Part shown: piece by piece, positions 37,210 through 49,850 of the stretch
How the letters are laid out: each line of letters starts with the position of its first letter
Numbering within the stretch: the first letter of the stretch is position 1
DNA from: Polytrichum commune
Lineage: Eukaryota > Streptophyta > Polytrichopsida > Polytrichales > Polytrichaceae
Assembly: GCA_950295325.1 (NCBI GenBank)
Contig: OX485807.1
Location: 40,206,440 to 40,270,439 of the forward strand
Direction: 5' to 3'
DNA length: 64,000 nt
Position numbers and translations under genes: made by a program
Notes under the pieces: model-generated
Told to the model about the DNA's origin: nothing
Database searches by the model: none
Seen by the model: only the letters and a program-made list of their open reading frames with translations

Positions 37210-37842
37210 AATGCCAACCATGGCTTGTTTCTTGCAATCTTTGTTTGTATAAGTCCTTGAAAGGAATATGTATGGCACACCCATGATTGTAGAGAAAAAG
37301 TAAGTAACTCATACCCACAAAAACAAAATTGCTTGTCGAGTGGACAATTGAGAATGATTGAACGACAACTTGACATATATAAGGTAGAGGGTGCTAAAAT
37401 CATCACCCACCAAAACACCACCCAATTGCCAACACTTTACTACCTTGAATCATTTTCCATGATGTAGGAGTGCTGGTTTAGGTGTCATTAGTGGCGCTAC
37501 CTCATAGCGGCCTTTACTACCTGCATGTAGGGTAGGTAACGGGCTCCACTCTATCTCGGGTTGCTTCAAAGTGGGTTTAGGGTCTCTTGTTAGTGCCCAT
37601 TCTAGTCATTGTATACACGTGTGTGTGTTGGGGGGGGGGGGGGGGGCACAATTCTATTCACGAAGCCAAGAAGGTAGGCCCACAAAGCACGGAGGGGGTC
37701 AGTTCTGGGCACAAAGGAATTGCTTCTAGACATTAAGGGAGCCGGTTCCCGGGGGTCGGTACCTGAGATGCAAGGTGATAGTCTTGCAAGCGAACTGGGT
37801 GTGATCAAGGAGGTGGCCATGTGACTTTGCGCATTATTACTA
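37210..37842. other. Spacer with a G17 tract
   Basis: No gene seen. 17 G lie at 37630-37646 after a short GT run. Confidence 0.5.
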
Positions 37843-38211
37843 CACTAAATATGATAGTGTCATATGGTATTTTATGTCAGTATGGTAACTTTTCAGATGA
37901 CACTTCTTATGAATAAGTGAACAAATATTATCATGGATGATGGATGGGTCCATCTATTGGCCAAAACCCCACCTTCTCTTGTCAGCAACTTGTGATGAAA
38001 TATTGTCATGGATGTTTGAAATTTGGATGAAAAATCACTTGGTAAGTGACAGTTTCTGCAACACTGTAAATCTATAATCCCCTCCCCCAACTTACAAGGA
38101 ATGACAAATAATGTTGGGTTAACATTTAGTATTGGTGACACTATACCGTGGTTTACAATTAGTATTGAGCAAGACAATTAGAATTGGTGACACTAAATAT
38201 CATATTAAGTG
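37843..38211. mobile_element. CACTA-like MITE, family B
   Basis: Ends are CACTAAATATGATAGTGTCA and the inverse of CACTTAATATGATATTTAGT. The interior shares ATTGTCATGGATG and GGTGACACTAAAT with the copies at 11367 and 22733. Confidence 0.8.
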
Positions 38212-39894
38212 CATTTGGACTTTGATCTAGCTTGGGTCTAGCACCTAACTATGTTGTGTTGGTACTAGGTAGTGAAAGTGGGAGTCCTCATCATAATATG
38301 CAAGATCGTCATACACGGGGCCTAATGATTGGTTTCAGGAAACTAGTGGTTATGACTTTGAATATTCATCAAATATTCAATTCAAGCTAAAAATAAATTT
38401 TCTTTCTTTACACCCATGTTTAGCCCAATGGCTAATATGAATAATTTTTCTTATGTCAACCACATAGCCATATGTATGTGCAATAGCTTAAAGTGTTGGT
38501 TTAAGCACCCTCTTACCTTACTGGGACTTGTTTGAACGATTAACTTTCTCCCAGTCAAATTTCCTCCACCTTGAATGCTTTAAACTACGTTACAGCTGCA
38601 CCTTGCATATAAACGTTGCGGAATTTTTGAACACATTCCCTGCTCAAAGTTTTAACTTCTGGAACATGCACCCTCCTTGACCCAGGGAGTTCACTGTCGA
38701 TTCTTAGAAAATGAGAGTTAAAATACAGGGCGTGTTTCAATCTAGGTGAAGAAATGTTATACAGTTAGTTTTGATTCAATATTAAATAAATCACAGTAAG
38801 ACTTTTGAGAATTATACATGCGATTGAAGGGAAAAGAAGGAATATTCGTCACACCTATTTGGTACATTCTGCCATTGTAATTTGTGGACTATATATGTAT
38901 AATAAATGCGACAGGTGTATCAGTCCTTGCAAGGTTCCATAATTTTGCATGATGTTGTGCATACTTATAATAACAATATACTTGGTTATGTAGAATGTAC
39001 TATGTAGAGGACACCATTACCATTCAAAGTAGTGCCCGGGAAGTTTTTGGGCATAGTTGGTCAAGATCCTAGTGACTCTAAATCCAGCTGGTTACATGTT
39101 GACATCTTCCGGTTCTGCTTTCATTCATTTGAGGTATATTATATAGATTCCTCTAAAATGATCGGTAATTCTCCTGAAGTCTCGAACTTCAACCAGTTAT
39201 TTCTCAAACTCAACCAGTTCATCTGTAACTTACCACCAGTTCTCCCCGAGCCCTGATTCAAAGTGTATGCAAACATGTGAGCAATTAACTTTACAATGAC
39301 TCGGGTGGTCAGATGCATGGCCAATTTTAAACCTATGTCAATGTGAAAATGATCACATCCATGCAGTGACATGGTCCCAATTTCACTTGACAATGACAAA
39401 GAAGTGGTTTAGAGGAACCCTTCGAAGGAAGCTTCATTTTCACATGGTCAAGAGTGAAAATTCACACATCTCGATTTCACTTTTGTGACCTATTCCGTTT
39501 CATGTGAAATCTGGTCTGGCAAGGACTGTGTGCTCAAAAAACATGCCCCGTTCTAGACTCAACAATGAACATAGCAGGGAATGGGGATGACGTATGTGAT
39601 TTTTGAAAGGCTACGAATAATCTTCATGTTAACCTCTTATAACTTTTGCATCCTCTCTCAGATTCTACAACTTGAAAACTTGACAATCTTTGTGATTTGA
39701 TTTGGCTGAGACATTGATTCCCAAGTCGATTCAATGGCTAGTATTGTCTGACTTGAGTCGAAAGCGCCACAATAGAACCATGTACCTTAGTATGTTATAT
39801 CAATGTTGATAATCCTTATGTAAGTAAATGATTGTCACCACTTTGGGTAGGACTCATGACAAACAAATGCCATTTCAATAGTCACGGCTACTTC
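38212..39894. other. Spacer, no gene seen
   Basis: No reading frame, RNA gene or repeat boundary that I can support. Confidence 0.5.
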
Positions 39895-40255
39895 AGGTAT
39901 GTAGCCCTGATATGGGCATTTCCCACTCCACAAACATCTATGGCCGTTGGATTTGATTGGGAATCATCTCATGGAGTTAAGCAACCATGAAACACAGAAA
40001 ACACCATTTTAAAGTTCATAGTCATAGGTGAGATGCAAAAGCTAGAAGAGGTCAAGTGAGAACTCTCCTTCTCTTTGGGATGATCACATAGGCCCTTCCA
40101 GCTGCTTAATTTATTTGATCTAGAATAGTGTCCATATTTTGAGCACATAGTCCAATCTCATCGTAAAACGTGTTATTTTGGTATCCGTTCATAAGTACAA
40201 TTCTCGCCATAGACCACTCTAATATAGGCATCCAGTTCAGAAGATCGACCACGAA
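39895..40255 (+). repeat. Dispersed repeat R2 upstream of a peptide-gene relic
   Basis: Contains TATGGGCATTTCCCACTCCA, GCCGTTGGATTTGATTG, GATCACATAGGCCCTTCCAG and GAGCACATAGTCCAATCTCA, and ends CCACTCTAATATAGGCATCC. The same order is found at 62400-62725, upstream of another member of the peptide family. Confidence 0.75.
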
Positions 40256-40827
40256 AGACTCACAGCCCCACGTACTACCTGAAAAAAATAATAAATCAAA
40301 AGGAAACACATTTTTCCACACAGGCGTTTAATTGCTCCTCGTATTGATCACCCCCAAACTTTTCCACAAAAGTGCAATTTCGAACGGAATACCGGAATCA
40401 TTTTGAGAGGCTGTCAACGCGTGTGATGATGATGAGCTCATTTCCAAGCGCCCAATTCGAGTGCCGACCCATGCATGTAAAGTTTGCCATTCCAATTGTT
40501 GGGCTTGTAAATCTCAATATGAACAGGACCATCACCGACGAACTAAAGCATCATCCCACAACTGCAGCACTCAGATTGTTTTAATCAGCATTCATGATTA
40601 AACCTTCGCCAACCCCTCCCATTGATCCAGATCCAGAGATTGATCTGAGCTTCTTCAGGCGCAGCATTTAGACTTGAAATTAGAGCTGAACGTCCTCGAC
40701 TTTGAGACGTACTAGTCGCACTCGGAAGCGACGGATCGATCGACTCAGATCAGATGGGCTTAATATTGTCTGAATCGATTATCCTACGGATACTTACATA
40801 TCCGGGAAACTCGCGCAGAGATTATCA

Positions 40828-41170
40828 ATGGCGGTGGGATCAGTGATTCTCGGCAAGTTGACGATTCTTGCACTGGGTTTTGTCTTCATGGCAATGTTTT
40901 GCCAGCTTCAACTGGCGGAATCTACTCGCCCATCACCTCCAGAATCCTCGAGAACTCGAGACAGCATGGTAGCACAAAAATTTGGACCGTGATGATGTAA
41001 ATCCTCAATAATCTGGGACACCTTCGCCTTCGATTGCCACTGGAACTGTAAAAATGGGATTCAAAAGCTGTGGATGCAGACGATGTTTCGACACCCCATG
41101 TGAGATCAGGATGGAAGTTGCAAATGCAAAAATTGCCGACTGTCCTCAGACTGGGGAGATTGCTTGAATT
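40828..41170 (+). pseudogene. Secreted-peptide precursor relic (family copy 1)
   Basis: A 54-codon frame (40828-40992) begins MAVGSVILGKLTILALGF, then FMAMFCQLQLAES-TRPSPPESSRTRDS. It matches the signal peptide and N-terminus of the copy at 62885 (QLQIAGS-IRLPPPDSRSTRDS) and stops after KFGP. Further on, in another frame, STPHVRSGWKLQMQKLP corresponds to SPPHMSWKLHAQILP of the intact copy, but the proline-rich C-terminus is not recognisable. AATAAA follows at 41325. It is most likely a pseudogene, though an unrecognised intron cannot be excluded. Confidence 0.65.
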
Positions 41171-41470
41171 GTGACTTGGTATGGGCATGACATCAAAATT
41201 GAATAGTTTGTGTGATAGTCAAGAGATCACCAGCCCGTATTAATTTGCAATTAAGTCGTTGATTTCAATTGGCACATTATCTACAAAATTTGATTCAAAT
41301 CAATTTTCTTTATTGTATGAAGGGAATAAAGACACCATTTTTTAATATGATGAAATGTACGGTGTTACTTTTATGGTCTATCGTGGTTATGAACGAATGG
41401 AGTTCGTGTTCTAGCTAATCGGAGACTACCTTGACAGGATGCAATAGCACTTGAACCATAGTTTAAGTTT

Positions 41471-41625
41471 CACTACTAGCAAGCCTATGAGTCCTAGGCA
41501 ATAGTCTTACATTAGTGACAAACAATGTGAATCGATCATTGTGGTAGGTTTGTAGGTTTTCTAGTGACGTAAGACAAGTTTCCAGTGACGCATGTCAATC
41601 ACCTAGGACTCATATTCTTGTAGTG
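41471..41625. mobile_element. CACTA-like MITE
   Basis: Ends are CACTACTAGCAAGCCTATGA and the inverse of CACTACAAGAATATGAGTCC. The arms share ATGAGTCCTAGG. Flanking triplets are TTT and TCT, so the target duplication is imperfect or lost. Confidence 0.75.
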
Positions 41626-41842
41626 TCTGTAAACCCTTGTCATGTCTACGTATATATGAGCTCAAGTCTGTGCCCAAGGGTGAAGCATCAATTTTCTCTT
41701 GTAACTACTTAAATGCCATGATTTTGTGTTTGTGATCAGGGTTGGATAGAAGGCAATTACTACATTGATAGGTGACCTTTGAAGTTATGGTGTTTGCTCT
41801 TTGATCCTCTCCGAACCACGTACTGGTCAAATCACTTGTGCA

Positions 41843-41861
41843 GGGGGGGGGGGGGGGGGGG
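41843..41861. repeat. G19 homopolymer
   Basis: Nineteen consecutive G. Confidence 0.95.
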
Positions 41862-43182
41862 CTGACTCCTTTCAGAGGGTTGTGTATCACGTGCGACCGA
41901 GAGGTATTATTGTAGATGGTATTTTGATGGCTTGGACTAATTAAATGGACCATTCAATTACCTAATTATCTAATTTGTGTTGTTTTGAGGGTCCATATAA
42001 TTACTTACAAATTGTGTAGGGGGGGTATGTTTTTAGCCCCTTAATACGTTATAATAAATTGAAGTAAATTAGAAAAGTGAAATCTAAAGACTAAAGACAA
42101 AGACACGTCTAATGATTTTAGTGCCAAAAGTAAGACTAATTTATCAAGGAACGACACCATGAAACATTGAGTTCCAAATGGAAGTTGCTATTTGTATTGA
42201 CGACCAAAGAATTTCTAAACTTCAATATCTTTGGTTTCAATAATGTTGCCATTACACACTTAATGGCACAAACAACACATAAATGTTTCATTACCAACAT
42301 GAAGATGATATATCCCACACGGTATATTATATTTTTAAAACCTAAATTGGATATGTAACATAGGACCTTACATTAGATATAATCCAATATAGCATTTTTT
42401 ATCCATCATATAGTACCTCTTAAAACTTTCAAATTTTTTGGTACAGCTACTAAATACATTGTATCTTTGGTCACATCATTCTAGCTACATTTTCCTAAGT
42501 CACTCCCCCGGGAATCAAATCTAGTGGTTTGATTAAGAAAACAAGCCACTTAAGGCCCATCTACCTTAAGCTAGAACAAACATTGGGAGCTTCCAATGCT
42601 CGCCATGACACTGTCAGGATAAATATAAATGTATTCATGTCTTGGTAAGTAAAATACAAACTGTGGAAATGTAACTGTGGCAATGAAACTGAAGAAGTAG
42701 ACTGTGTTCTTTCACAGTGGGAACCGATGTTGGACTAGTATAAAGGATAATGCATGGGTTTCAATAATCAACATCAACAATAGTATCAAGGAACCTACCC
42801 GTCGGTAACAAAATTGTAATACCAATCAAATACAATATATTTTGAAGTTTGGTGGACATCTCAAAGTGGAAGAATCTTTGTATAGGAGTATACCCAAGTT
42901 ATTACTTAGGTTAGTATCATTCTAAACCTTATTGTTACTAAGGTTTGATTATCTAGGAGCGAAGGTTCTTGCATGGTATATAGGCATGTATGGTATTGAA
43001 AACAAAAACACTCTTAAGTACCCATAATCCTATTGGTATAAATAAACGGTGAAGTTCTCATATTAGATGTACAAAGGGTATGAAATAAAAAGACGGATAC
43101 CAATCCAACACCTGATGTGAACGTGTGGACCATGTTAAAACCACCATTGATAGAACAAAACTTGTCAAACTTTCAAACTAGA
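41862..43182. other. AT-rich spacer, no gene seen
   Basis: Nothing beyond AT-rich sequence was recognised. Confidence 0.5.
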
Positions 43183-43430
43183 CAGTGAGAATAGAAAACA
43201 CACATTCCAATCATTTGTTGTGACTTGATCATTGTGACTCATGGCAAGAAAAAACGTAAATTAATCATTTTGGTTGTCAACCTGAGGGTTTTGCTTACCC
43301 ATTGTCCAAAAACCATAGCCAAAAACATCCAATTGACCACCAAAGTGATCAACTTATGCATTTTCTCGCCATGAGTCGCAATGGCCAAGTCGCAATGGAT
43401 GTTTGTAATAGACAAAGTTTTCTTCTAGTG
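43183..43430. mobile_element. CACTA-like MITE, family A
   Basis: The right end reads inward as CACTAGAAGAAAACTTTGTC. The arms share TTGTGACTTGATCATTGTGA and CTCATGGCAAGAAAA in inverted form. The interior GTTGTCAACCTGAGGGTTTT matches the 10088 copy (CCTGGAGGGTTTTGGTTGGC). Confidence 0.75.
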
Positions 43431-45219
43431 GCATGGATGGAGTTGAATATGATGGTGGCATCACGAGGGAAGAATTGTGCACATATATATCTTCATATCA
43501 TCATCATCAGTGAAATACATGTTGTGTGGTCCAAGGAAGGCTGTGAATTTTGCAGGAAACACATATACAGATCTGTTTTCGATTTTATTTTTCTTTCATT
43601 TTATTCTGCAGTTAATGTCTTACACATAGATACCTGCAATTTGTACTCACTGTAATTTACGTATGAATTCACTCTTTTGCGAAATTCGCAGTATTTTATA
43701 TGCGATTATGCATTTATCGTTTTCCACAGGAATATGTGGACCATCTCATCTCATCTCATCTGGGACATGTAGCAGTAGCAGCACCATCATCCACGATCAC
43801 TACACTTGACCTGTGAATACGTCGCCACTGATATTTCTTCATCTGCAAATTATGTCAATGATGTGATCTTGTGACATTGAATAATTGGGACGATCACGTG
43901 CTTTTCTTGTTGTGAGACCATGTATACTTTCTCCTCATAGTTTGAACCACACGTTGAAATGTCGGGAGAATAATACCAGTAGTGAAATGGTGTTGGTGGA
44001 GTAGATCAGCACACACAGTGGAGCTGAATCTGGTGTTGTTGACATGCTGTGGAGAAATATGAATCTTGTATTCATTGTCATAGTCAACACTTGTCAAAAT
44101 AGTAGGCGTCGTCCAAGGACTAACTTTCTAAGTAAGATTTCTGCACCCACTACAGTTGAGCATACAATAGTATGATGTGACTATAATGTTGTATATGTGT
44201 TCAAGAAAACACAAGTCAAGTTAAGAGAAATAATGAGACAATGAGAAAAAAACTGCAGCTTCAGTCGGTGCCTTGCATGACCGATTGGTGTTCAATTATA
44301 TCGACAATTGACAAGTTTAAAATACCGCACTAAATATGTGCAATATTGAATTTTCAAGAACTAAGATATGTTGGGGTCGCTTCCAACTCCGCGTACGTGT
44401 TTGACCGTTGAATTGGTTCGAAGATTATGCCACTTACTTAGTGAGTGAGTGAGTGCAAATTTTGCAAAGATGATCCATTCTAAATTTTAATATTGGAGTT
44501 GATTGGATCGGAGTTGCAAAAGCTCCGATATTCATATGGAACGTTTTCCTATTGCGTTCCAGATAAAGAATAAAAGTTTGGATTACATACTGGAAGGAAG
44601 TGGAAGTTGAGGCATGCATGTCTATGCAACACGGTACAAAAAGGAGAAACAATGTTTTGAAAAGGGCTACTTTAAGACTTTACAAGAATATTTGAGGAAG
44701 TACAATTGCACTTTCCGATGCTCTAAGAGCAAGACCACACATTCCCCGGGGGTAGACTCTTCATTGGAAACCTTAATGACGTTGCATGGGTCTCTACGAA
44801 ATTTAACCCCCTATATACAATTTTTTTCATAGAGGAAAACAAATGTATATGCACCAGTGGCTTGCTAGAAAATGGACTCATGTATTTCCAATCTGATGTG
44901 ATTAATGCCTCCACTATATATGTAAAACATAAGTCATGAAACAAATAAGCCTTCATTATATATATTATTATATATTCAGTCCAATTTTCACTTTCCAATG
45001 AGAAAGGCATTGAACATTTTTTTCCATCCATAGCATGTAACTAAACAATTGCATCAATCAAACAAAGACAAGAGCACAACAACCCAGCTACAATCCAGAG
45101 AGCAACACCCAAGAGAGCCATGAGCGCTTTGAGAGTGTCCAAATTGTAAGAAACCTAAAACCCAAATGCAAACCCTAACAAGAATGGTTAGGGTAGTGAT
45201 TGAAGACTATTACATATGA
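43431..45219. other. Spacer, no gene seen
   Basis: No supported feature. Minus-strand frames near 44434-45031 lack any recognisable motif. Confidence 0.5.
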
Positions 45220-45623
45220 TAACAATGGATGAGGCACCACGGACCTTGGCTTGGTGGTTAGGGCTCATGGCCCCCAATGAGGAGGTTGTGGGTTCTATTC
45301 CCCATGCCGGCGTGGTGCTCACCACTTTAGTCCACCCAATTATGGTAGGGGGTCCTTGGACCTTGTTGTATGGGTACCTCAAAGCCCTTTGGGGGGATAC
45401 CATGTCCGGTATCTTCAAGGCACTAGTGGCTAGCTAGGAACTAGTATAGTGTGTCACTATAGTGTCCATCCTCGAAAGGGGAGAGTAGTATTGTCCCAAT
45501 GCCCCCTTGTCCAGTGGGCATCGGGTCATTGGCATTACGAACGGACACTTTATTCACGCCGGCCCCTTGCTAAAAAGGGACCGGAGTTTCTATCTATCTA
45601 TCTATCTATCTAACAATGGATGA
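45220..45623 (+). mobile_element. tRNA-derived SINE with 13-bp target duplication
   Basis: The body (45233-45610, 378 bp) starts with a tRNA-like head. It has an A box TGGCTTGGTGGTTAGG near 45247 and a B box GGTTCTATTCC at 45291-45301. It ends in a TATC repeat. TAACAATGGATGA flanks both ends (45220-45232 and 45611-45623). Pol III promoter boxes, a simple-repeat tail and a long direct flank together define a SINE. The near-perfect duplication suggests a fairly recent insertion. Confidence 0.92.
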
Positions 45624-48600
45624 AGGCATGAATTGGATGAAACTAACACATCTATTGTCAATTTTTTCTCCAAACCTTGGGCCCCCTTTTGTACATCTAC
45701 CTTTAATTCAAAATTCTTAATAGCCTTTTTAAATAAATAAATAAATAAATAAACTAATAAACTAATACCTCTCCCTTATGTAGACTATGTACATTAATGC
45801 CTAAAATAATATCCCTTCTCACACTCATGTTAGTTCGTACATGACATGGAGAGTCCACCGCCCAGGACACATATTACTTGTATGCGAGTTATTCAAAATA
45901 TAGATTTCATTTTTTTGAGTCAACAATTTTGTATGAAACCTTACTCCAAGCAGAGAATGTCAACCTTGTTATGCCGTTTGTCCCATTTGCCACTCGTAAG
46001 ATCTATTCTAGAAGTTGATGGTCAACTATTAAAAATGAATTTGTCAATGGTCATAGAAAAGGTGATAGGAGAATTTATATATCTTCTTTTGACAAAGATG
46101 GGATAATCATAAATATGAGAAACATCGACTGTTGCGGTAGCACTCATAATTATTCAATGAGTCATTTGATGTGATTGGCTAAATTTTTTTTTTGAATCAC
46201 TCGTTTGTAAGTGACTAATAACAAATAGCCAAGTATCAAAGTGTCAAGTATCACGTAACTAAGAGGCAAGTAACAAAGTGTCTAAGTGTCCACATAACCA
46301 AGTTTCCTCTTCCTTTCGAGTAGCAAGCTAACTCTTCCTCCACGTATCTAAATAGCCAAGTGACATGTTTGTTTTTGTATAATTTTTTATAAGTAACTAA
46401 GTAACCAAGTAATCAACTAACTAAGTAACCAATTAGTTTTTTTTGAGTTGCTCTTTTGTAAGTAACTAAGTAACTGAATTGCCAATTCATCAAGTCACAT
46501 TCTTCCTAATCAACTTTTGAACCAAAATCTTTTACTCTTAACTTTTTTTTTCCTATCTTCTCATTCGTTTTTCTCAGTTGTTGATGCAATTTCTTTCCGG
46601 CAAGATATAGGTAGCAATTGATTTAATAACCATCAATTTGTTGTTGGACACTCTTTTACCATGTAAGAAAGATTTTCTCTCTACATGTGTAACAATACCA
46701 ATACCTCTACTAATCTTCCACTTCCTTATCAATTTTGAGGAGGCATCCTTGCTTCATTATCTCGAAATTTATGAAATTCTCAACCCCTCTTTATAGGATA
46801 GTTTCATTCTCATAATAATCTTTCAACACAATATCATTAATGTAGAATCACAATTATGTGAGATGTAATTTATTTTTAGCACAATCACATTGATGATATA
46901 TCTCTCTTGGCTATGAATAAATATAGTCTATTTTTAGTGAAATTCAACTATAAATGTTATAGTCCAAATTTAGCACAACCATATATAGGCCGATCAACAT
47001 TTATGACAATATAATCATGTAATTGTAACAATATATAACAATAAGTTATATATTTTGATGGTTCTTCTGGTTTTTGAACAATGAATGACAAGGAAGTCAA
47101 GGCCGTGAACAAGGAGGACGAGTTAGAGGGGGATGTGGAAGAGGACAGAATGAACGCCAAGGCAATGCATTTAATTTAATCATATCCAATGATATTACAA
47201 TTGATTGGTTTTCAATATTTGATCTACATCAAGATGTGAAGGTGGGAATGGTTATAACAATGGAAACCAATGATATTGATCAACACTTAGGGATTCTTTT
47301 TTGTGGCAAAGGTGCTTTCTTTAAGTCAACAAGCTTGTGAGAATGGTGTTGCAAACGTTTTATTATATCAACCTAAAATGCCAAGAGGATTCCAAGATGA
47401 AGAAGGAAAGTTCCACAGTCGGTATACAAATTATATACAACGTGCTTGGGAACCCTCTCGAGAACCACATGGTTGTATTTCGATTGATTTAATTTTCACT
47501 GCTTGGTAGAATACCGTTGGGACCCAAAATTTTATTACCATTTTGGACATAAGAACTGAGAAAGAGTTAAAACTTTCCAATGGTGAAAAGTTCATTTTGA
47601 ATATCACCTAACTTTTTTAGAATATATTTGTAATATTAACTTCAACTCTGTACTTTCCACAACTTCAAAGGTGGTGCATTTTTTTTTATAAAATACAATG
47701 TTGAAGTTGAAACTTGTCAAGATTTGATGTGAATGGGATTCATTTTATCTTGTTGATGACCAATTATTTATTGGTGCTCTTTGTGTAATTAGAAATTCAA
47801 ACTTGTTCACATGCAATGATGTTTTTCCACAATTTAGCATGGATAAAATACCTTAATTTTTTATCTTGACCATAGAATAAATATTTAATGTCCTTTTATT
47901 TACAACCATATCCAAATCAATAATATTCAATGTTAATTTATAATTATACATAACTCCCATAATAGAATTCCTCATATTATTGTAGAATCAAGTATTTTTA
48001 CAAAAATCACCAAGTCATAATTTGGTTAATGTCCAAGCACATTAAAATAAATGTAACCATATTTATAATTTCTTAATTTATAGCCAAGACAATTGTAATA
48101 TGGTCATATTTTCATTGAAATCTAAGCGTTTGCAATAAATTGTTTATGTGCACATTTACATATTGAATTGCATTTTTAACAAAACCGGTGTTGAAGTACA
48201 ACCGAGTGAAAGAGGTAAATGAAAACATGGTGCAAAGACCAAAGAGGCCGTTTTTTAGGTTGTTGTCATTGCATCCAAGTATAATCCAACCGGATATCTC
48301 CTTCGAGCATAATTTTTTGAAGTCAACAAAATTCACATGTTGAGTGGAAGAATCCATAAAATGTAGAATATTTAAACTTGCACAAGAATCATGTGGTCCA
48401 AAAATGAAACAAGACTCAATTCTAGTAAATTGTCATTCCTCATGAAGCAAGAAAATGACCAAAAGCACATGCTACACAACTACCTAATAAAGGTAAACTT
48501 ACAACAACAATATCCCAATTTGTTGATTGGAAAGTTTGTCTTATGATGACCGTATATAAAGAGCAAGAGTCTAAGGATAACAATTTCATTAAAATCCGAA

Positions 48601-49599
48601 TTAAAATCCGAGTGGGAGATTAAGAAAATTATCTAAGAATTTGATCCTTTTGGATACAATAGGTGTTTGGTCCTATTTGAATACCAACCTCCCAGAATGA
48701 AGCTTTATAGAAATGATATAGACCAACAAACAAATGTGGTCCTTTGTAGAACTAATTGTCAAGGGTATTAAACCAACCTTGCTTAAGTTATCACCATCAC
48801 ATTTTGAACGTTGTTTCATTTTAGCTTCCAATCTCCTTGGAGATAACAACCTCCGAAGAAATTGGTTTGTGTACCTATAGTTTGCCATATCACTTTCGGT
48901 TTTGATACTTCACTTTGCTTGTTTCTGAGTTTACAATTATGCACTTTACAATCTTTTGAATACTATCCAAGACGTTTACAAGTCCAATACATTATTCTTG
49001 AGCAAAAATTACTTTGCCTAACACTCTCAAATTGGCTCTCGTTTACTAATAATTTGGTTTGTGTTACAAAATTTTGTTAATGGCTTCTTTGAATCCTATA
49101 GGTTTTTTTTATTTTTTAAAAAAGGATTTTGATAATCCAAAAGGCTTTCACTAAACTATAACTAGGTGTGTTTCAATGGTTATTTGACTTCCATACTTTG
49201 CAAGGATCCATTAAATGGATTCTTAATTATAGTTCTAGACATCCGATCTATATGTGTTTTTGAGTTTAAATACCTCTTCAAGTTTTCATAAAAATATAAA
49301 GATATAATTGTAACTCATTATTTCCATATTTATTTCCGGTTTTGAATTTCCTAAAGGTTGATGTAAACCTCTTGGTCAAGACTTTAGCCTAACAGAGTCT
49401 CCAAATGCACTTATTCGACTAGACTTAAATCGACTGTAGCCTTACCCGGCAACGGCCCCAAAATCTCTTTATTAAGCTACAATTGTTCCCATAAAATTTT
49501 TGAGATGCTTTTGATGGAATTTGGAATTGAGAACAACATCGTTAAGGTGAGTTCTCAGATTTAGTTACTTTTTCTAGGTTTAATAGTCAGCAGATTTTT
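45624..49599. other. AT-rich spacer with decayed coding fragments
   Basis: Very AT-rich. At 47089-47170 one plus-strand frame encodes a glycine/arginine-rich run (REQGGRVRGGCGRGQNERQG). At 47303-47509 another encodes PKMPRGFQDEEGKFHSRYTN. These may be retroelement gag-like or other gene relics, but no family was recognised. An AAAT microsatellite lies at about 45734-45752. Confidence 0.4.
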
Positions 49600-49850
49600 G
49601 GGAGCCCACAGTGGAGGGGGGGGGCCTATTTGATCATTTATTAATGGTTAGCATAGATGAACTCAACCGTGTTGATAACACCCCATTATTCTAGTAATGG
49701 GGGGAGGAACCTATATGATCGTTTAAGAAGAAAGGAGGATTCACTTTGACAACAAACAAGATAGTTCAAATCACATATGAGCTCCAAAAACCGTGAGCAA
49801 GATTACTAAAGCCTCCATTCGAATTTGCTAAATACTTTCATACTAGACAA
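49600..49850 (-). repeat. Dispersed repeat R1, inverted copy
   Basis: Read on the minus strand, it carries TTTTTGGAGCTCATATGTGA and the following R1 blocks, with diverged edges. Confidence 0.6.

Noticed and set aside
45233-45310. Functional tRNA gene
   Set aside because: A and B boxes are present, but no cloverleaf with a paired acceptor stem could be drawn, and the unit continues to a TATC tail with target duplications.
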